This document shows, piece by piece, positions 51,851-61,380 of a stretch of 64,000 nt of DNA. The notes under the pieces are model-generated. The model worked only from the letters and a program-made list of their open reading frames with translations, did not search any database and was not told the origin of the DNA. Source of the stretch: Rhodocyclales bacterium (lineage in GTDB: Bacteria; Pseudomonadota; Gammaproteobacteria; Burkholderiales; Rhodocyclaceae). The stretch spans positions 1 to 64,000 of the forward strand of contig JACRPA010000003.1 of the NCBI GenBank assembly GCA_016214145.1. Reading direction: 5' to 3'. Each line of letters starts with the position of its first letter. Position 1 is the stretch's first letter. The translations under genes and the position numbers were made by a program.

Positions 51851-51999
51851 GCCCGCCCTCCGCCGATGCCGACGCGACAGGTGCGTTATCGCAGCCGTCA
51901 GCGGGGAGGAACGGCCTGCTGAACCTGATCGTCTATCAGTACCTGTCATCAACCTTCTGGGAAGTCAGTCCCCGCAGCACGGCGGGCCCGGCGGGTTCC

Positions 52000-52827
52000 T
52001 CAGATTGCGGCGACACGGAGTATGTATCCCCCCGACTTCTCGTCGCGCTGCAGTTCCAGCAGCTTGCGCGCTTGCGCCTCTTCCAGCAGTTCGCTGAAGG
52101 ACTTGAAGCCGTAATAGGACTCGCTGAAGCCGGGTTTGCGGCGCTTGAGCGCCTGCTTCACCATCGAGCCCCAGATCGGTTCGCCGGCGCCGCGCTCGGC
52201 GATCAGCGCCTCGACGGTTTCCAGGGCGAGGTCGAGCGCTTCCTGCTTGCGGTCTTCCTCCTCGGCCGGCGCCTTGCTCTCCGGCTTCTGCGCGCCCTTG
52301 GCGGCCGCCGGCTTCGTCGGACGCTTCTTGGCGGTGCGTTTCTTCGTCTCTTCCTCGCGCACCAGGTCGTCGTAGTAGATGAACTCGTCGCAGTTGGCCA
52401 TGAGGAGGTCGGAGGTGGACTTCTTCACGCCGACGCCGATCACCAGCTTGTTGTTCTCGCGCAGCTTGGACACCAGCGGCGAGAAGTCGGAGTCGCCGCT
52501 GATGATGACGAAGGTGTCGACGTGCGCCTTGGTGTAGCAGAGGTCGAGGGCGTCGACCACCATGCGGATGTCGGCGGAGTTCTTGCCCGACTGGCGCACG
52601 TGCGGGATCTCGATCAGTTCGAAGGCGGCCTCGTGCATCGGCGCCTTGAAGTCCTTGTAGCGCGCCCAGTCGCAGTAGGCCTTCTTGACGACGATGCTGC
52701 CCTTGAGCAGCAGGCGCTCGAGCACCTTGCGGATGTCGAACTGGGCGTACTTCGCTTCCTGCACGCCGAGGGCGACGTTCTCGAAGTCGCAGAACAGCGC
52801 CATGTTTTTCGTTTCGGTCTGTGCCAT
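52000..52827 (-). CDS. NYN-domain protein with C-terminal LOTUS/OST-HTH-like domain
   Basis: ALFCDFENVALGVQ, DIRMVVDALDLCYTKAHVDTFVIISGDSDFSPLVSKLRE; C-terminal GSMVKQALKRRKPGFSESYYGFKSFSELLEEA. Confidence 0.88.
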   Translation of the reverse strand: MAQTETKNMALFCDFENVALGVQEAKYAQFDIRKVLERLLLKGSIVVKKAYCDWARYKDFKAPMHEAAFELIEIPHVRQSGKNSADIRMVVDALDLCYTKAHVDTFVIISGDSDFSPLVSKLRENNKLVIGVGVKKSTSDLLMANCDEFIYYDDLVREEETKKRTAKKRPTKPAAAKGAQKPESKAPAEEEDRKQEALDLALETVEALIAERGAGEPIWGSMVKQALKRRKPGFSESYYGFKSFSELLEEAQARKLLELQRDEKSGGYILRVAAI

Positions 52828-52846
52828 GTTGTCCGTTGCTCCCTTG

Positions 52847-52926
52847 GTAGGTCGGGCTTCAGCCCGACATCGGCGCCGTTGTCCCACAGGGATTTCCTGC
52901 GGTCATCGGGCTGAAGCCCGACCTAC
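52847..52926. repeat. REP-like inverted pair, copy 2
   Basis: GTAGGTCGGGCTTCAGCCCGACAT ... ATCGGGCTGAAGCCCGACCTAC. Confidence 0.85.
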
Positions 52927-52938
52927 GATGCCGACCGT

Positions 52939-53673
52939 TCAGTGGTGAAGGATCTTGGAGAGGAACTGCTGCGCGCGCTCGGAGCGCGGGCTGCCGAAGA
53001 AGGCTTCCTTCTTGTCGTCCTCGACGATTCTGCCCTGGTCCATGAAGACGACGCGGTGCGCCACCTTGCGGGCGAAGCCCATCTCGTGCGTCACCACCAT
53101 CATGGTCATGCCTTCCTGGGCCAGCTCGACCATGACGTCGAGCACCTCGTTGATCATTTCCGGGTCGAGCGCCGAGGTCGGCTCGTCGAAGAGCATGCAG
53201 ATCGGGTCCATGGACAGTGCGCGGGCGATGGCGACGCGCTGCTGCTGGCCGCCGGAGAGCTGGCCGGGGAACTTGTCGGCCTGGGAACGCAGGCCGACGC
53301 GGTCGAGCAGCTTGAGGCCGCGCTCGCGGGCCTCGTCCGGGCCGCGGCCGAGCACCTTGACCTGGGCGATGGAGAGATTCTCCGTGATCGACATGTGCGG
53401 GAACAGTTCGAAATGCTGGAACACCATGCCGACGCGGGCGCGCAGCTTCGGCAGGTCGGTCTTCGGGTCGCCGACGGAAATGCCGTTGATGATCACCTCG
53501 CCCTGCTGGAACGGCTCCAGGCCGTTCACGCATTTGATCAGCGTGGACTTGCCCGAGCCGGAGGGGCCGCAGACGACGATCACCTCGCCCTTTTCGACCT
53601 GGGTGGAGCATTCGGCCAGCACCTGGAACTCGCCGTACCACTTGCTGACGTTCTTCATCTCGATCATGGGCAT
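52939..53673 (-). CDS. gltL: Glutamate/aspartate ABC transporter ATPase
   Basis: CGPSGSGKSTLIKCVNGLEP, LSGGQQQRVAIARAL, FDEPTSALDPE. Confidence 0.9.
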   Translation of the reverse strand: MPMIEMKNVSKWYGEFQVLAECSTQVEKGEVIVVCGPSGSGKSTLIKCVNGLEPFQQGEVIINGISVGDPKTDLPKLRARVGMVFQHFELFPHMSITENLSIAQVKVLGRGPDEARERGLKLLDRVGLRSQADKFPGQLSGGQQQRVAIARALSMDPICMLFDEPTSALDPEMINEVLDVMVELAQEGMTMMVVTHEMGFARKVAHRVVFMDQGRIVEDDKKEAFFGSPRSERAQQFLSKILHH

Positions 53674-53687
53674 GATGGTGTTCCGGA

Positions 53688-54356
53688 TTAGCGGATGATG
53701 GCGATGCGCTGCTGCAATTTCCTCACCAGCATCGACAGGCTGAAGCTGATGATGAAGTACAGCACGGCGGCGACGAGATAGGTCTCGACCGGGCGGTTGA
53801 AGTTCTTGCCGGCGACTTCGAAGCCCTTGAGCAAGTCGTAGGCGCCGATGGCGTATACCAGCGAGGTGTCCTGGAACAGGATGATGGTCTGCGTCAGCAG
53901 CACCGGCAGCATGTTGCGGAAGGCCTGGGGCAGCACGACGAGGCGCATGGTCTGGCCGTAGCTCATGCCCAGCGCGTAGCCGGCGGCGACCTGTCCCCTG
54001 GCAACGCTCTGGATGCCGGCGCGCATGATCTCCGAGTAGTACGCCGCTTCGAACAGGGTGAAGGTGATGATGGCGGACATCTCGGCGCCGAGCGGGCGGC
54101 CGATGACCAGCGGAATGAGCAGGAAGAACCAGAGGATCACCATCACCAGCGGGACGCTGCGCATGGTGTTCACGTAGCCGGCCGCCGGCAGCGTCAGCCA
54201 GGGTTTGCTGGAGAGGCGCATCAGCGCGAGGACGGTGCCCAGGGCGATGCCGCCGAGCATGGCGATCGCCGTCAGCTGCAGCGAGAAGACGAAGCCCTTG
54301 AGCACATAGCCGGAAACGACGGCTGGGGTGAAAAAAGCGAAATCGAGGTTCAGCAC
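53688..54356 (-). CDS. gltK: Amino acid ABC transporter permease (GTG start)
   Basis: His/Glu/Gln permease sequence, EAAYYSEIMRAGIQSVARGQ. Confidence 0.87.
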   Translation of the reverse strand: MLNLDFAFFTPAVVSGYVLKGFVFSLQLTAIAMLGGIALGTVLALMRLSSKPWLTLPAAGYVNTMRSVPLVMVILWFFLLIPLVIGRPLGAEMSAIITFTLFEAAYYSEIMRAGIQSVARGQVAAGYALGMSYGQTMRLVVLPQAFRNMLPVLLTQTIILFQDTSLVYAIGAYDLLKGFEVAGKNFNRPVETYLVAAVLYFIISFSLSMLVRKLQQRIAIIR

Positions 54357-55096
54357 TACCCGCCTCCCCCGATCATGCCGGGCACGCGCACCCGCTGCTC
54401 GACGAAATGCAGCACGCGGTTGATGGCGAAGGCGGTGATGAAATACAGGCCGGTGACGGCGAGATAGATTTCGATGCCGCGCGAGGTTTCCTCCTGCGCC
54501 TGCAGGGCGAACAGGGTGAGTTCGGAGATGCTGACGGCAAAGGCCACCGCCGAGTTCTTGACGATGTTCATCGACTCGCTGGTGAGCGGCGGGATGACGA
54601 TGCGGAAGGCCATCGGCAGCAGCACGTAGCGGTAGGTCTGCGGCAGGGTGAATCCCATCGCCAGCCCGGCCATGCGCTGCCCGCCCGTCAGCGACTGGAT
54701 GCCGGCGCGCACCTGCTCGGAAATGCGCGCCGAGGTGAACAGTCCCAGGCCGAGCACCACCAGGAGGAAGCTCGGCACGCCGCGCAGCGGCGGGATCAGC
54801 GCCGGCACGACGTGGTACCAGAGGAAGATCTGCACCAGCAGGGGAATGTTGCGGAACAGCTCCGTCCAGGCATTGCCGAGCAGCACCAGGCCGCGATGCG
54901 GCGCGGTGCGCAGGATGCCCATGATCGAGCCGAGCACGAGCGCCACCAGCAGCGCCAGCAGCGATACCGAGATCGTCCAGCCCCAGGCGGAGAGCAGCCA
55001 GTCGAGGTAAGTGATGTCGCCGGCGCCGCCGAAGCAGCGCGGCACCATGTTGCCGTCGATGGTGTCCTTGCAGAAGACCTGCCAGTCCCAATTCAT
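54356..55096 (-). CDS. gltJ: Amino acid ABC transporter permease
   Basis: MNWDWQVFCKDTIDGNMVPRC; TSARISEQVRAGIQSLTGGQ. Confidence 0.87.
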   Translation of the reverse strand: MNWDWQVFCKDTIDGNMVPRCFGGAGDITYLDWLLSAWGWTISVSLLALLVALVLGSIMGILRTAPHRGLVLLGNAWTELFRNIPLLVQIFLWYHVVPALIPPLRGVPSFLLVVLGLGLFTSARISEQVRAGIQSLTGGQRMAGLAMGFTLPQTYRYVLLPMAFRIVIPPLTSESMNIVKNSAVAFAVSISELTLFALQAQEETSRGIEIYLAVTGLYFITAFAINRVLHFVEQRVRVPGMIGGGG

Positions 55097-55126
55097 CGCG
55101 AAGAACGGCTCCGAAACTTCAATTCA

Positions 55127-55209
55127 ACCACGGCGCATACGGCGACACGGCGAAAACCCGACGGAATTGGAATTTTGACTTCACGCCGTGTCGCCGTGCT
55201 CGCCGTGGT
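55127..55209. repeat. Inverted repeat with iterated arms (ACGGCG units at 9/8-bp spacing)
   Basis: ACCACGGCGCATACGGCGACACGGCG (55127-55152) faces CGCCGTGTCGCCGTGCTCGCCGTGGT (55184-55209). Confidence 0.8.
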
Positions 55210-55227
55210 GGGCTGTTTGTTACGTCG

Positions 55228-56142
55228 TCACTTCTTCGCGTAGTCTTCCGCCGGCTTGTCGTTCGGGTTGGCCCAGGCCGCCTTGGTCGCCTCCGACGCC
55301 GGCAGGCCGATTGGCTTGTTGGCCGGCGGAATCGGCTGCATGAACCACTTGTCGTAGATCTTCGCCATTTCGCCCGACTTGATCAGCGCCTTCAGGCTGT
55401 CGTCCACCGCCTTCTTGAAGGCCGGGTCGTCCTTGCGCAGCATGATGGCGATCGGCTCGACAGCCAGCACCTCGCCGACGATCTTGAAGTCGGCAGGGTT
55501 CTTCGATTTGGCGATGTTGCCGGCGAGGATCTGGCCGTCCATGACGAAGGCGTCGGCGCGGCCGGATTCAAGCAGCAGGAAGCTGTCGGCGTGGTCCTTG
55601 CCGAACACCTCCTTGAAATCCACGCCGGTGGCGCGCTCGTGCTTGCGCAGGAGCTGCACCGAGGTGGTGCCGGTGGTGGTGGCGACGTTGCGGCCGTTGA
55701 GCTGGGCGATCGAGGTGATGCCGGAATTGGCCTTGACGGCGATGCGCACTTCCTCGACATAGGTGGTGACGGCGAAGGCGACGTCCTTCTGGCGGGCGGC
55801 GTTGTTGGTGGTCGAGCCGCACTCGATGTCGACCGTGCCGTTCTGCGTGAGCGGGATGCGGTTCTGCGAGGTGACGGGCTGGTACTTGATGTCCAGCCTG
55901 GCCAGGCCCAGCTGTTTCTGCACGTCGGCCAGGGCGCGCTGGCACAGCTCGACGTGGAAACCGGCGAACTTGCCGTCGCCGGTGGTGAAGGACAGGCCGC
56001 CGGAGGATTCGCGCACGCCCATGGTGGCGGCGCCGCTGTCCTTGATCTTCTTCAGCGTGCCTGTGTCCTGCGACAGGGCGGGAAGGGCGATGCACAGGCT
56101 GGCGGCAAAAGTCAGTCCCTGCAGTACGGCGATATTCCTCAT
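55228..56142 (-). CDS. gltI: Glutamate/aspartate ABC transporter substrate-binding protein
   Basis: Signal peptide; DTGTLKKIKDSGAATMGVRESSGGLSF; family 3 binding protein. Confidence 0.88.
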   Translation of the reverse strand: MRNIAVLQGLTFAASLCIALPALSQDTGTLKKIKDSGAATMGVRESSGGLSFTTGDGKFAGFHVELCQRALADVQKQLGLARLDIKYQPVTSQNRIPLTQNGTVDIECGSTTNNAARQKDVAFAVTTYVEEVRIAVKANSGITSIAQLNGRNVATTTGTTSVQLLRKHERATGVDFKEVFGKDHADSFLLLESGRADAFVMDGQILAGNIAKSKNPADFKIVGEVLAVEPIAIMLRKDDPAFKKAVDDSLKALIKSGEMAKIYDKWFMQPIPPANKPIGLPASEATKAAWANPNDKPAEDYAKK

Positions 56143-56205
56143 GGCGGTCTCCTCCGGGATGGATTGTTCTTGGAGCGGGCATTCTATGCCCGCCGAATCG
56201 GTTTG

Positions 56206-58014
56206 TTAAGCCGTTTCCTGCTCCGCCTCCTCCTGCTGCTGCAGCGCCCACATCTGGGCGTAGGCGCCGTCCTCGTCGAGCAGCGCCCGGTGGGTGCCGC
56301 GCTCGACGATGCGGCCCTGGTCGAGCACGAGGATCTCGTCGGCGTTCATGACGGTCGACAGGCGGTGGGCGATGACCAGCGTGGTGCGGCCGAGGGCGAT
56401 GCGCTCCAGTTCGGCCTGGATGGCTTTTTCCGACTTGGAGTCGAGCGCCGAAGTGGCCTCGTCGAAGATCAGGATGGGCGGGTTCTTCAGCAGCGCGCGG
56501 GCGATGGCGACGCGCTGCTTCTCGCCGCCGGAGAGCTTGAGGCCGCGCTCGCCGACGCGGGTCTCGTACTTGTCCGGCAGGGTTTCGACGAAGTCGTGGA
56601 TGTGGGCGGCCTGCGCGGCAGCGATGACGTCCTCGCGACGGGCATCCGGCCGGCCGTACTGGATGTTGTAGTAAATGGAATCGTTGAACAGCACCGTGTC
56701 CTGCGGCACGATGCCGATGGCCGCGCGCAGGCTGGCCTGCGTCAGGCGGCGGATGTCCGCGCCGCTCACCTTCACCGCGCCGGACTGCACGTCGTAGAAG
56801 CGGAACAGCAGCCGCGACAGCGTCGACTTGCCCGACCCCGAATGGCCCACCACCGCCACGGTGCGGCCGGCGGGAATTGAAAAGTCGACGTCGAAGAGGA
56901 TCTGCCGCTTCGCCTCGTAGGAAAAGCCGACATGCTCGAAGCGCACGGCGCAGGGGCCGGGCGGGAGCGCCGCCGCATCCGGCGCGTCGGCGATCTCGCG
57001 GTGTTCCGATTTCAGCGCGAACATGCGCTCGATGTCCGTCAGCGCCTGGCGGATCTCGCGGTAGAGCACGCCGAGCCAGTTGAGCGGGATGTAGAGCTGG
57101 ATCAGCAGCGCGTTGACCAGCACGATGTCGCCCACCGTCATCGAGCCGTTGGCCACGCCGGTGGCCGCCCGCCACATGATCAGCGTCACCGCCACGGCGA
57201 TGATGGCGGCCTGGCCGATGTTGAGGAAGGACAGCGAGAACTGGCTCTTCACCTGCGCCGCTTCCCACTTCTGCATCTCCTGGTCGTAGCGCCGCGCCTC
57301 GTACTCCTCGTTGTTGAAGTACTTCACCGTCTCGTAGTTGAGCAGGCTGTCGACGGCGCGCGAATTGGCGGCCGAGTCGATCTCGTTGGCCTCGCGCCGC
57401 AGCGCCGTGCGCCAGTTGGTCACCAGCACGGTGAAGGCGATGTAGAAGGCCAGCGCGCCGACGGTGATCCAGACGAAACTCGATTCGTAGCGCGAGGCCA
57501 GGATGCCGAGCACCAGTCCCACCTCGACCAGCGTCGGCAGGATGCTGTAGATGGTGTAGCTGATCAGCGTGCCGATGGAGCGCGTGCCGCGCTCGATGTC
57601 GCGCGTCAAGCCGCCGGTCTGGCGCTCCAGGTGGAAGCGCAGCGAGAGCGCGTGCAGGTGGCGGAACACCTGCAGGGCGATGCTGCGCACCGCCTGCTGC
57701 GTGACCCGCGCGAAGAGCAGCTCGCGCAGCTCGGTGAACAGCGACATCGAGAAGCGCAGCAGGCCGTAGGCGGCGAGCAGGGCCAGCGGCACGACGAGCG
57801 CCGCCCGCTCGGCGGTGAAGGTGTCCACGATCTCCTTGAAGATCAGCGGCACCCCGACGTTGGCGCCTTTGGCGGCGACCAGGCAGAGCAGGGCGAACAG
57901 CACGCGCCCCCGGTAGGCCCAGATGTAGGGCACCAGGCTGCGGATGGTCTGCCAGTCGCGGCGCTGGCCGGTGTCCGGGGCGGGCAGGGCTCGTGCGGAA
58001 TAGGTGCGGCGCAT
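56206..58014 (-). CDS. ABC exporter, ATM1/HMT1-like
   Basis: VAVVGHSGSGKSTLSRLLFRFYD, LSGGEKQRVAIARALLKNPPILIFDEATSALD; fused TM domain. Confidence 0.88.
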   Translation of the reverse strand: MRRTYSARALPAPDTGQRRDWQTIRSLVPYIWAYRGRVLFALLCLVAAKGANVGVPLIFKEIVDTFTAERAALVVPLALLAAYGLLRFSMSLFTELRELLFARVTQQAVRSIALQVFRHLHALSLRFHLERQTGGLTRDIERGTRSIGTLISYTIYSILPTLVEVGLVLGILASRYESSFVWITVGALAFYIAFTVLVTNWRTALRREANEIDSAANSRAVDSLLNYETVKYFNNEEYEARRYDQEMQKWEAAQVKSQFSLSFLNIGQAAIIAVAVTLIMWRAATGVANGSMTVGDIVLVNALLIQLYIPLNWLGVLYREIRQALTDIERMFALKSEHREIADAPDAAALPPGPCAVRFEHVGFSYEAKRQILFDVDFSIPAGRTVAVVGHSGSGKSTLSRLLFRFYDVQSGAVKVSGADIRRLTQASLRAAIGIVPQDTVLFNDSIYYNIQYGRPDARREDVIAAAQAAHIHDFVETLPDKYETRVGERGLKLSGGEKQRVAIARALLKNPPILIFDEATSALDSKSEKAIQAELERIALGRTTLVIAHRLSTVMNADEILVLDQGRIVERGTHRALLDEDGAYAQMWALQQQEEAEQETA

Positions 58015-58080
58015 CGTTCGATTCTAAAGTACTTATGGCCCGAAGCCGCCGCTCTTAGGCGTCGGCGCCTAATCCACCGC

Positions 58081-58108
58081 TTGACATCGTCCGAATCGGA
58101 CGTATGAT
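58081..58108 (+). promoter_or_regulatory. Sigma70-type promoter TTGACA-N16-TATGAT for the TetR gene
   Basis: Consensus -35 58081-58086 and TATGAT 58103-58108. Confidence 0.75.
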
Positions 58109-58125
58109 TCAAACAACCGTTTGAA
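58108..58125. promoter_or_regulatory. PsrA-type operator TTCAAAC-AACC-GTTTGAA
   Basis: Perfect 7-bp arms immediately downstream of the -10. Confidence 0.75.
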
Positions 58126-58136
58126 ACGAGCGTTCT

Positions 58137-58835
58137 ATGAGCCTGATTGAAGCGAAGCAGTCCCCCGACACCCGCGAGCGCATCCTCGATGCCGCCGAAG
58201 CCCTCTTCGTCGAGCACGGCTTCGAGGCGACCACGATGCGCCTGATCACCGGCTGCGCCGGCGTCAACCTGGCCTCGATCAATTACCATTTCGGCAGCAA
58301 GGAAGCCCTCATCCAGGACGTTTTCCGCCGCCGCCTGACCTGGCTCAACGAGGAACGCCTGAACGCGCTCGACCGCTTCGAGAAGGAAGCCAAGGGCGCG
58401 CCGCTCAAGCCCCACCAGATCGTCGAGGCCTTCTTCGGCGTTTCGCTGCGCATGGCGGCGGATACCGAGCACGGCGGCCATACCTTCATGCGCCTGCTGG
58501 GCCGCACCTATACCGAGCCGACCGCCTTCGTGCGCCAGTTCCTCGCCGACGAATACGCCGCCGTGGTGCCGCGCTTCAAGCAGGCGCTGTTCCGCTCCTT
58601 GCCGGATGTGCCGCCGGAGGAAATCCTCTGGCGCTTCCATTTCATGCTCGGCGCCATGTCCTACGCCATCGCCGGCACCGACGCCCTGCAGCTGGTCGCC
58701 GAGTACGAGATGGACGAAAAGGACCCCGGCGCCCTGGCGCGCCGACTGATGCCCTTCCTGCTCGGCGGCCTGCGTGCACCGCTGGCCGGGCAGGCGGCCA
58801 AGGCGAAGGAAAAGGGCTCGCGCCGGGCCGCCTGA
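58137..58835 (+). CDS. TetR family regulator (PsrA-like)
   Basis: RERILDAAEALFVEHGFEATTMRLITGCAGVNLASINYHFGSKEALIQDVF. Confidence 0.85.
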   Translation: MSLIEAKQSPDTRERILDAAEALFVEHGFEATTMRLITGCAGVNLASINYHFGSKEALIQDVFRRRLTWLNEERLNALDRFEKEAKGAPLKPHQIVEAFFGVSLRMAADTEHGGHTFMRLLGRTYTEPTAFVRQFLADEYAAVVPRFKQALFRSLPDVPPEEILWRFHFMLGAMSYAIAGTDALQLVAEYEMDEKDPGALARRLMPFLLGGLRAPLAGQAAKAKEKGSRRAA

Positions 58836-58914
58836 CTGCGGAAATGTTCCAACCCGGCCGTAAACAAGTCAAGACGGCGAAGAATCCCGCCGGAGGAAGA
58901 CAAAGGAGAACAGC

Positions 58915-61242
58915 ATGACCTGGACCATTCTGATTGCCCTGCCCCTGATCGCCCTCGCGGCGCTCTTCGCCATCCGGCCGCTGCGCCGCGCCATCGTGAC
59001 GCGGCCGCTCTTCGCCGCCTACCGCAGGATGCTGCCGCAGATGTCGCAGACCGAGAAGGAGGCGCTCGAGGCCGGCAGCGTCTGGTGGGAGGGCGAGCTG
59101 TTCCACGGCCGTCCCGACTGGAACAAGCTGCTGGCCTATCCGCAGCCGAAGCTCACCGCCGAGGAACAGTCCTTCCTCGACAACGAGACCGCGGAACTGT
59201 GCCGCCTGTCCGACGACTGGGTCTCCTCGCACTACGACCACGACCTCTCGCCGCAGGCCTGGCAGTACCTGAAGGAGAAGGGCTTCCTCGGCATGATCAT
59301 CCCGAAGAAGTACGGCGGCCTGGAGTTTTCCGCCTACGCCCATTCCGAGGTGGTGACCAAGCTGTCCACCCGCTGCGCCGCTACCGCGGTGTCGGTGATG
59401 GTGCCGAATTCCCTCGGCCCGGCCGAACTGTTGCTGCATTACGGCACCGATGAACAGAAGAGCCACTACCTGCCGCGCCTGGCCAGGGGCCTCGACATCC
59501 CCTGCTTCGCGCTGACCAGCCCCTGGGCCGGCTCGGACGCCGCTTCGATCCCCGACCAGGGCATCGTCTGCCGCGGCATGTGGCAGGGCAGGGAAGTCGT
59601 CGGCATGCGCGTCACCTGGGACAAGCGCTACATCACCCTGGCCCCGGTCGCCACGGTGGTCGGCCTGGCCTTCCGCCTCTTCGATCCGGAACATCTGCTC
59701 GGCGAAACCGAAGATATCGGCATTACCTGCGCGCTGGTGCCGGCTGCCCATCCGGGCATGGAGACCGGCCGCCGCCACTTCCCGCTCAATGCCGCCTGGC
59801 ACAACGGCCCGACGCGCGGCAAGGACGTTTTCATGCCGCTGGATTTCATCATCGGCGGGCCGAAAATGGCCGGCCAGGGCTGGCGCATGCTGATGGAGTG
59901 CCTCGCCGCCGGCCGTTCCATTTCGCTGCCGGCCTCCAACACCGGCATGCAGAAGCTGGCGGTGCGCACCGTCGGCGGCTATGCCCGCGTGCGCAGCCAG
60001 TTCAAGACGGCCATCGGCAAGTTCGAGGGCATCCAGGAGCCGCTGGCGCGCCTGGGCGGCAACCTCTATCTCTGCGACGCCGCCCGCGTCATGACCGCCG
60101 GCGCGATCGACCTCGGCGAGAAGCCCTCGGTGGTCTCCGCCATCGTCAAGTACCACGTCACCGAGCGCGCCCGCCAGGCGATGAACGACGGCATGGACAT
60201 CCTCGGCGGCAAGGGCATCTGCCTCGGCCCGTCGAACTTCCTCGGCCGCGCCTACCAGCAGGTGCCGGTCGGCATCACCGTGGAGGGCGCCAACATCCTG
60301 ACGCGCAGCCTGATCATCTTCGGCCAGGGCGCCATCCGCTGCCATCCCTACGTGCTGGTCGAGATGCAGGCCGCCCAGAAGAACGACCTCGTCGCCTTCG
60401 ACAAGGCGCTCTTCGCCCACATCGGCCACACCGTCGGCAACGGCTTGCGCGCCTTCTTCACCGGCCTCACCGGTTCGAATTTCGTCGGCGTGCCGGCGCA
60501 TGTCGCGCCGGAGACGCGCCGCTACTACCAGCAATTGACGCGCTTCTCCGCCGCCTTCGCCTTCCTCGCCGACGTGTCGATGCTGGTGATGGGCGGCGAC
60601 CTCAAGCGCAAGGAAAAGCTTTCGGCGCGCATGGGCGACATCCTCTCGCTGATGTACCTCGCCTCGGCGGTGCTCAAGCGCTACGAGACGGAAGGGCGCC
60701 AGCAGGCCGACGCGCCGCTGATGCACTGGGCGATCTGGGACGCGATGTTCAAGGCGCAGAACGCCTTCGAGGGCGTGGTCTCGAATTTCCCCAGCAAGTT
60801 CGTGTCGACCCTGCTGCGGCGGACCATCTTCCCGCTCGGCCGGCCCTACGTCGTGCCGTCCGACCGACTCGGCGGCCAGGTGGCGGACCTGCTCATCGCC
60901 CCCTCGGCGACGCGCGACCGCCTCACCGCCGGCATGTACATTCCGCGCGACGAGGACGACGCCGTCGGCGTGATCGAGCTGGCGCTGGAGGCCACCCTCG
61001 CCGCAGAGCCGATCCACGCCAAGCTGCGCGCCGCGCAGAAGGCCGGCAAGCTGGAAGGCCGCAGCGCCCAGGACCTCGAAAGTCAGGCGCTGGCGCACGG
61101 CGTCATCACGAGCGCCGAGCATGCGCTGCTGGTGCGCGCCCGCGAACTGACGGGCGAAGTCATCAAGGTCGACGACTTCCCCTTCGATCTCGGCCTGCAG
61201 CGCAGCGAACCGAAGCCGGTCGCGCACCGCGCCGCTGCCTGA
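58915..61242 (+). CDS. fadE: Acyl-CoA dehydrogenase, long FadE type
   Basis: 775 aa; N-terminal TM; CFALTSPWAGSDAASIPDQG; GKGICLGPSNFLGRAYQQVPVGITVEGANILTRSL. Confidence 0.88.
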   Translation: MTWTILIALPLIALAALFAIRPLRRAIVTRPLFAAYRRMLPQMSQTEKEALEAGSVWWEGELFHGRPDWNKLLAYPQPKLTAEEQSFLDNETAELCRLSDDWVSSHYDHDLSPQAWQYLKEKGFLGMIIPKKYGGLEFSAYAHSEVVTKLSTRCAATAVSVMVPNSLGPAELLLHYGTDEQKSHYLPRLARGLDIPCFALTSPWAGSDAASIPDQGIVCRGMWQGREVVGMRVTWDKRYITLAPVATVVGLAFRLFDPEHLLGETEDIGITCALVPAAHPGMETGRRHFPLNAAWHNGPTRGKDVFMPLDFIIGGPKMAGQGWRMLMECLAAGRSISLPASNTGMQKLAVRTVGGYARVRSQFKTAIGKFEGIQEPLARLGGNLYLCDAARVMTAGAIDLGEKPSVVSAIVKYHVTERARQAMNDGMDILGGKGICLGPSNFLGRAYQQVPVGITVEGANILTRSLIIFGQGAIRCHPYVLVEMQAAQKNDLVAFDKALFAHIGHTVGNGLRAFFTGLTGSNFVGVPAHVAPETRRYYQQLTRFSAAFAFLADVSMLVMGGDLKRKEKLSARMGDILSLMYLASAVLKRYETEGRQQADAPLMHWAIWDAMFKAQNAFEGVVSNFPSKFVSTLLRRTIFPLGRPYVVPSDRLGGQVADLLIAPSATRDRLTAGMYIPRDEDDAVGVIELALEATLAAEPIHAKLRAAQKAGKLEGRSAQDLESQALAHGVITSAEHALLVRARELTGEVIKVDDFPFDLGLQRSEPKPVAHRAAA

Positions 61243-61260
61243 CAAGCCAACCGCATTGAA

Positions 61261-61364
61261 CGCAAAGTGCGCAAAGGTCGCAAAGAACGCAAAGGAAAAG
61301 CGTCAGCGATACCCGCATTTGACCGATTCTTCTTTGCGCCCTTTGCGACTTTGCGCGCTTTGCG
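61261..61364. repeat. Inverted repeat with iterated arms (CGCAAAG units)
   Basis: CGCAAAG at 61261, 61270, 61279, 61288; CTTTGCG at 61332, 61341, 61349, 61358. Confidence 0.85.
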
Positions 61365-61380
61365 TTGAAAGAGGTTCTTC

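Noticed and set aside
56175-56193. GCGGGCA-TTCTA-TGCCCGC hairpin as an intrinsic terminator
   Set aside because: No T-tract on either strand; left unassigned
55127-61364. Iterated short repeats as a CRISPR array
   Set aside because: Units are 6-7 bp at 8-9 bp spacing with mirrored arms; no 28-37-bp repeats or spacers and no cas genes
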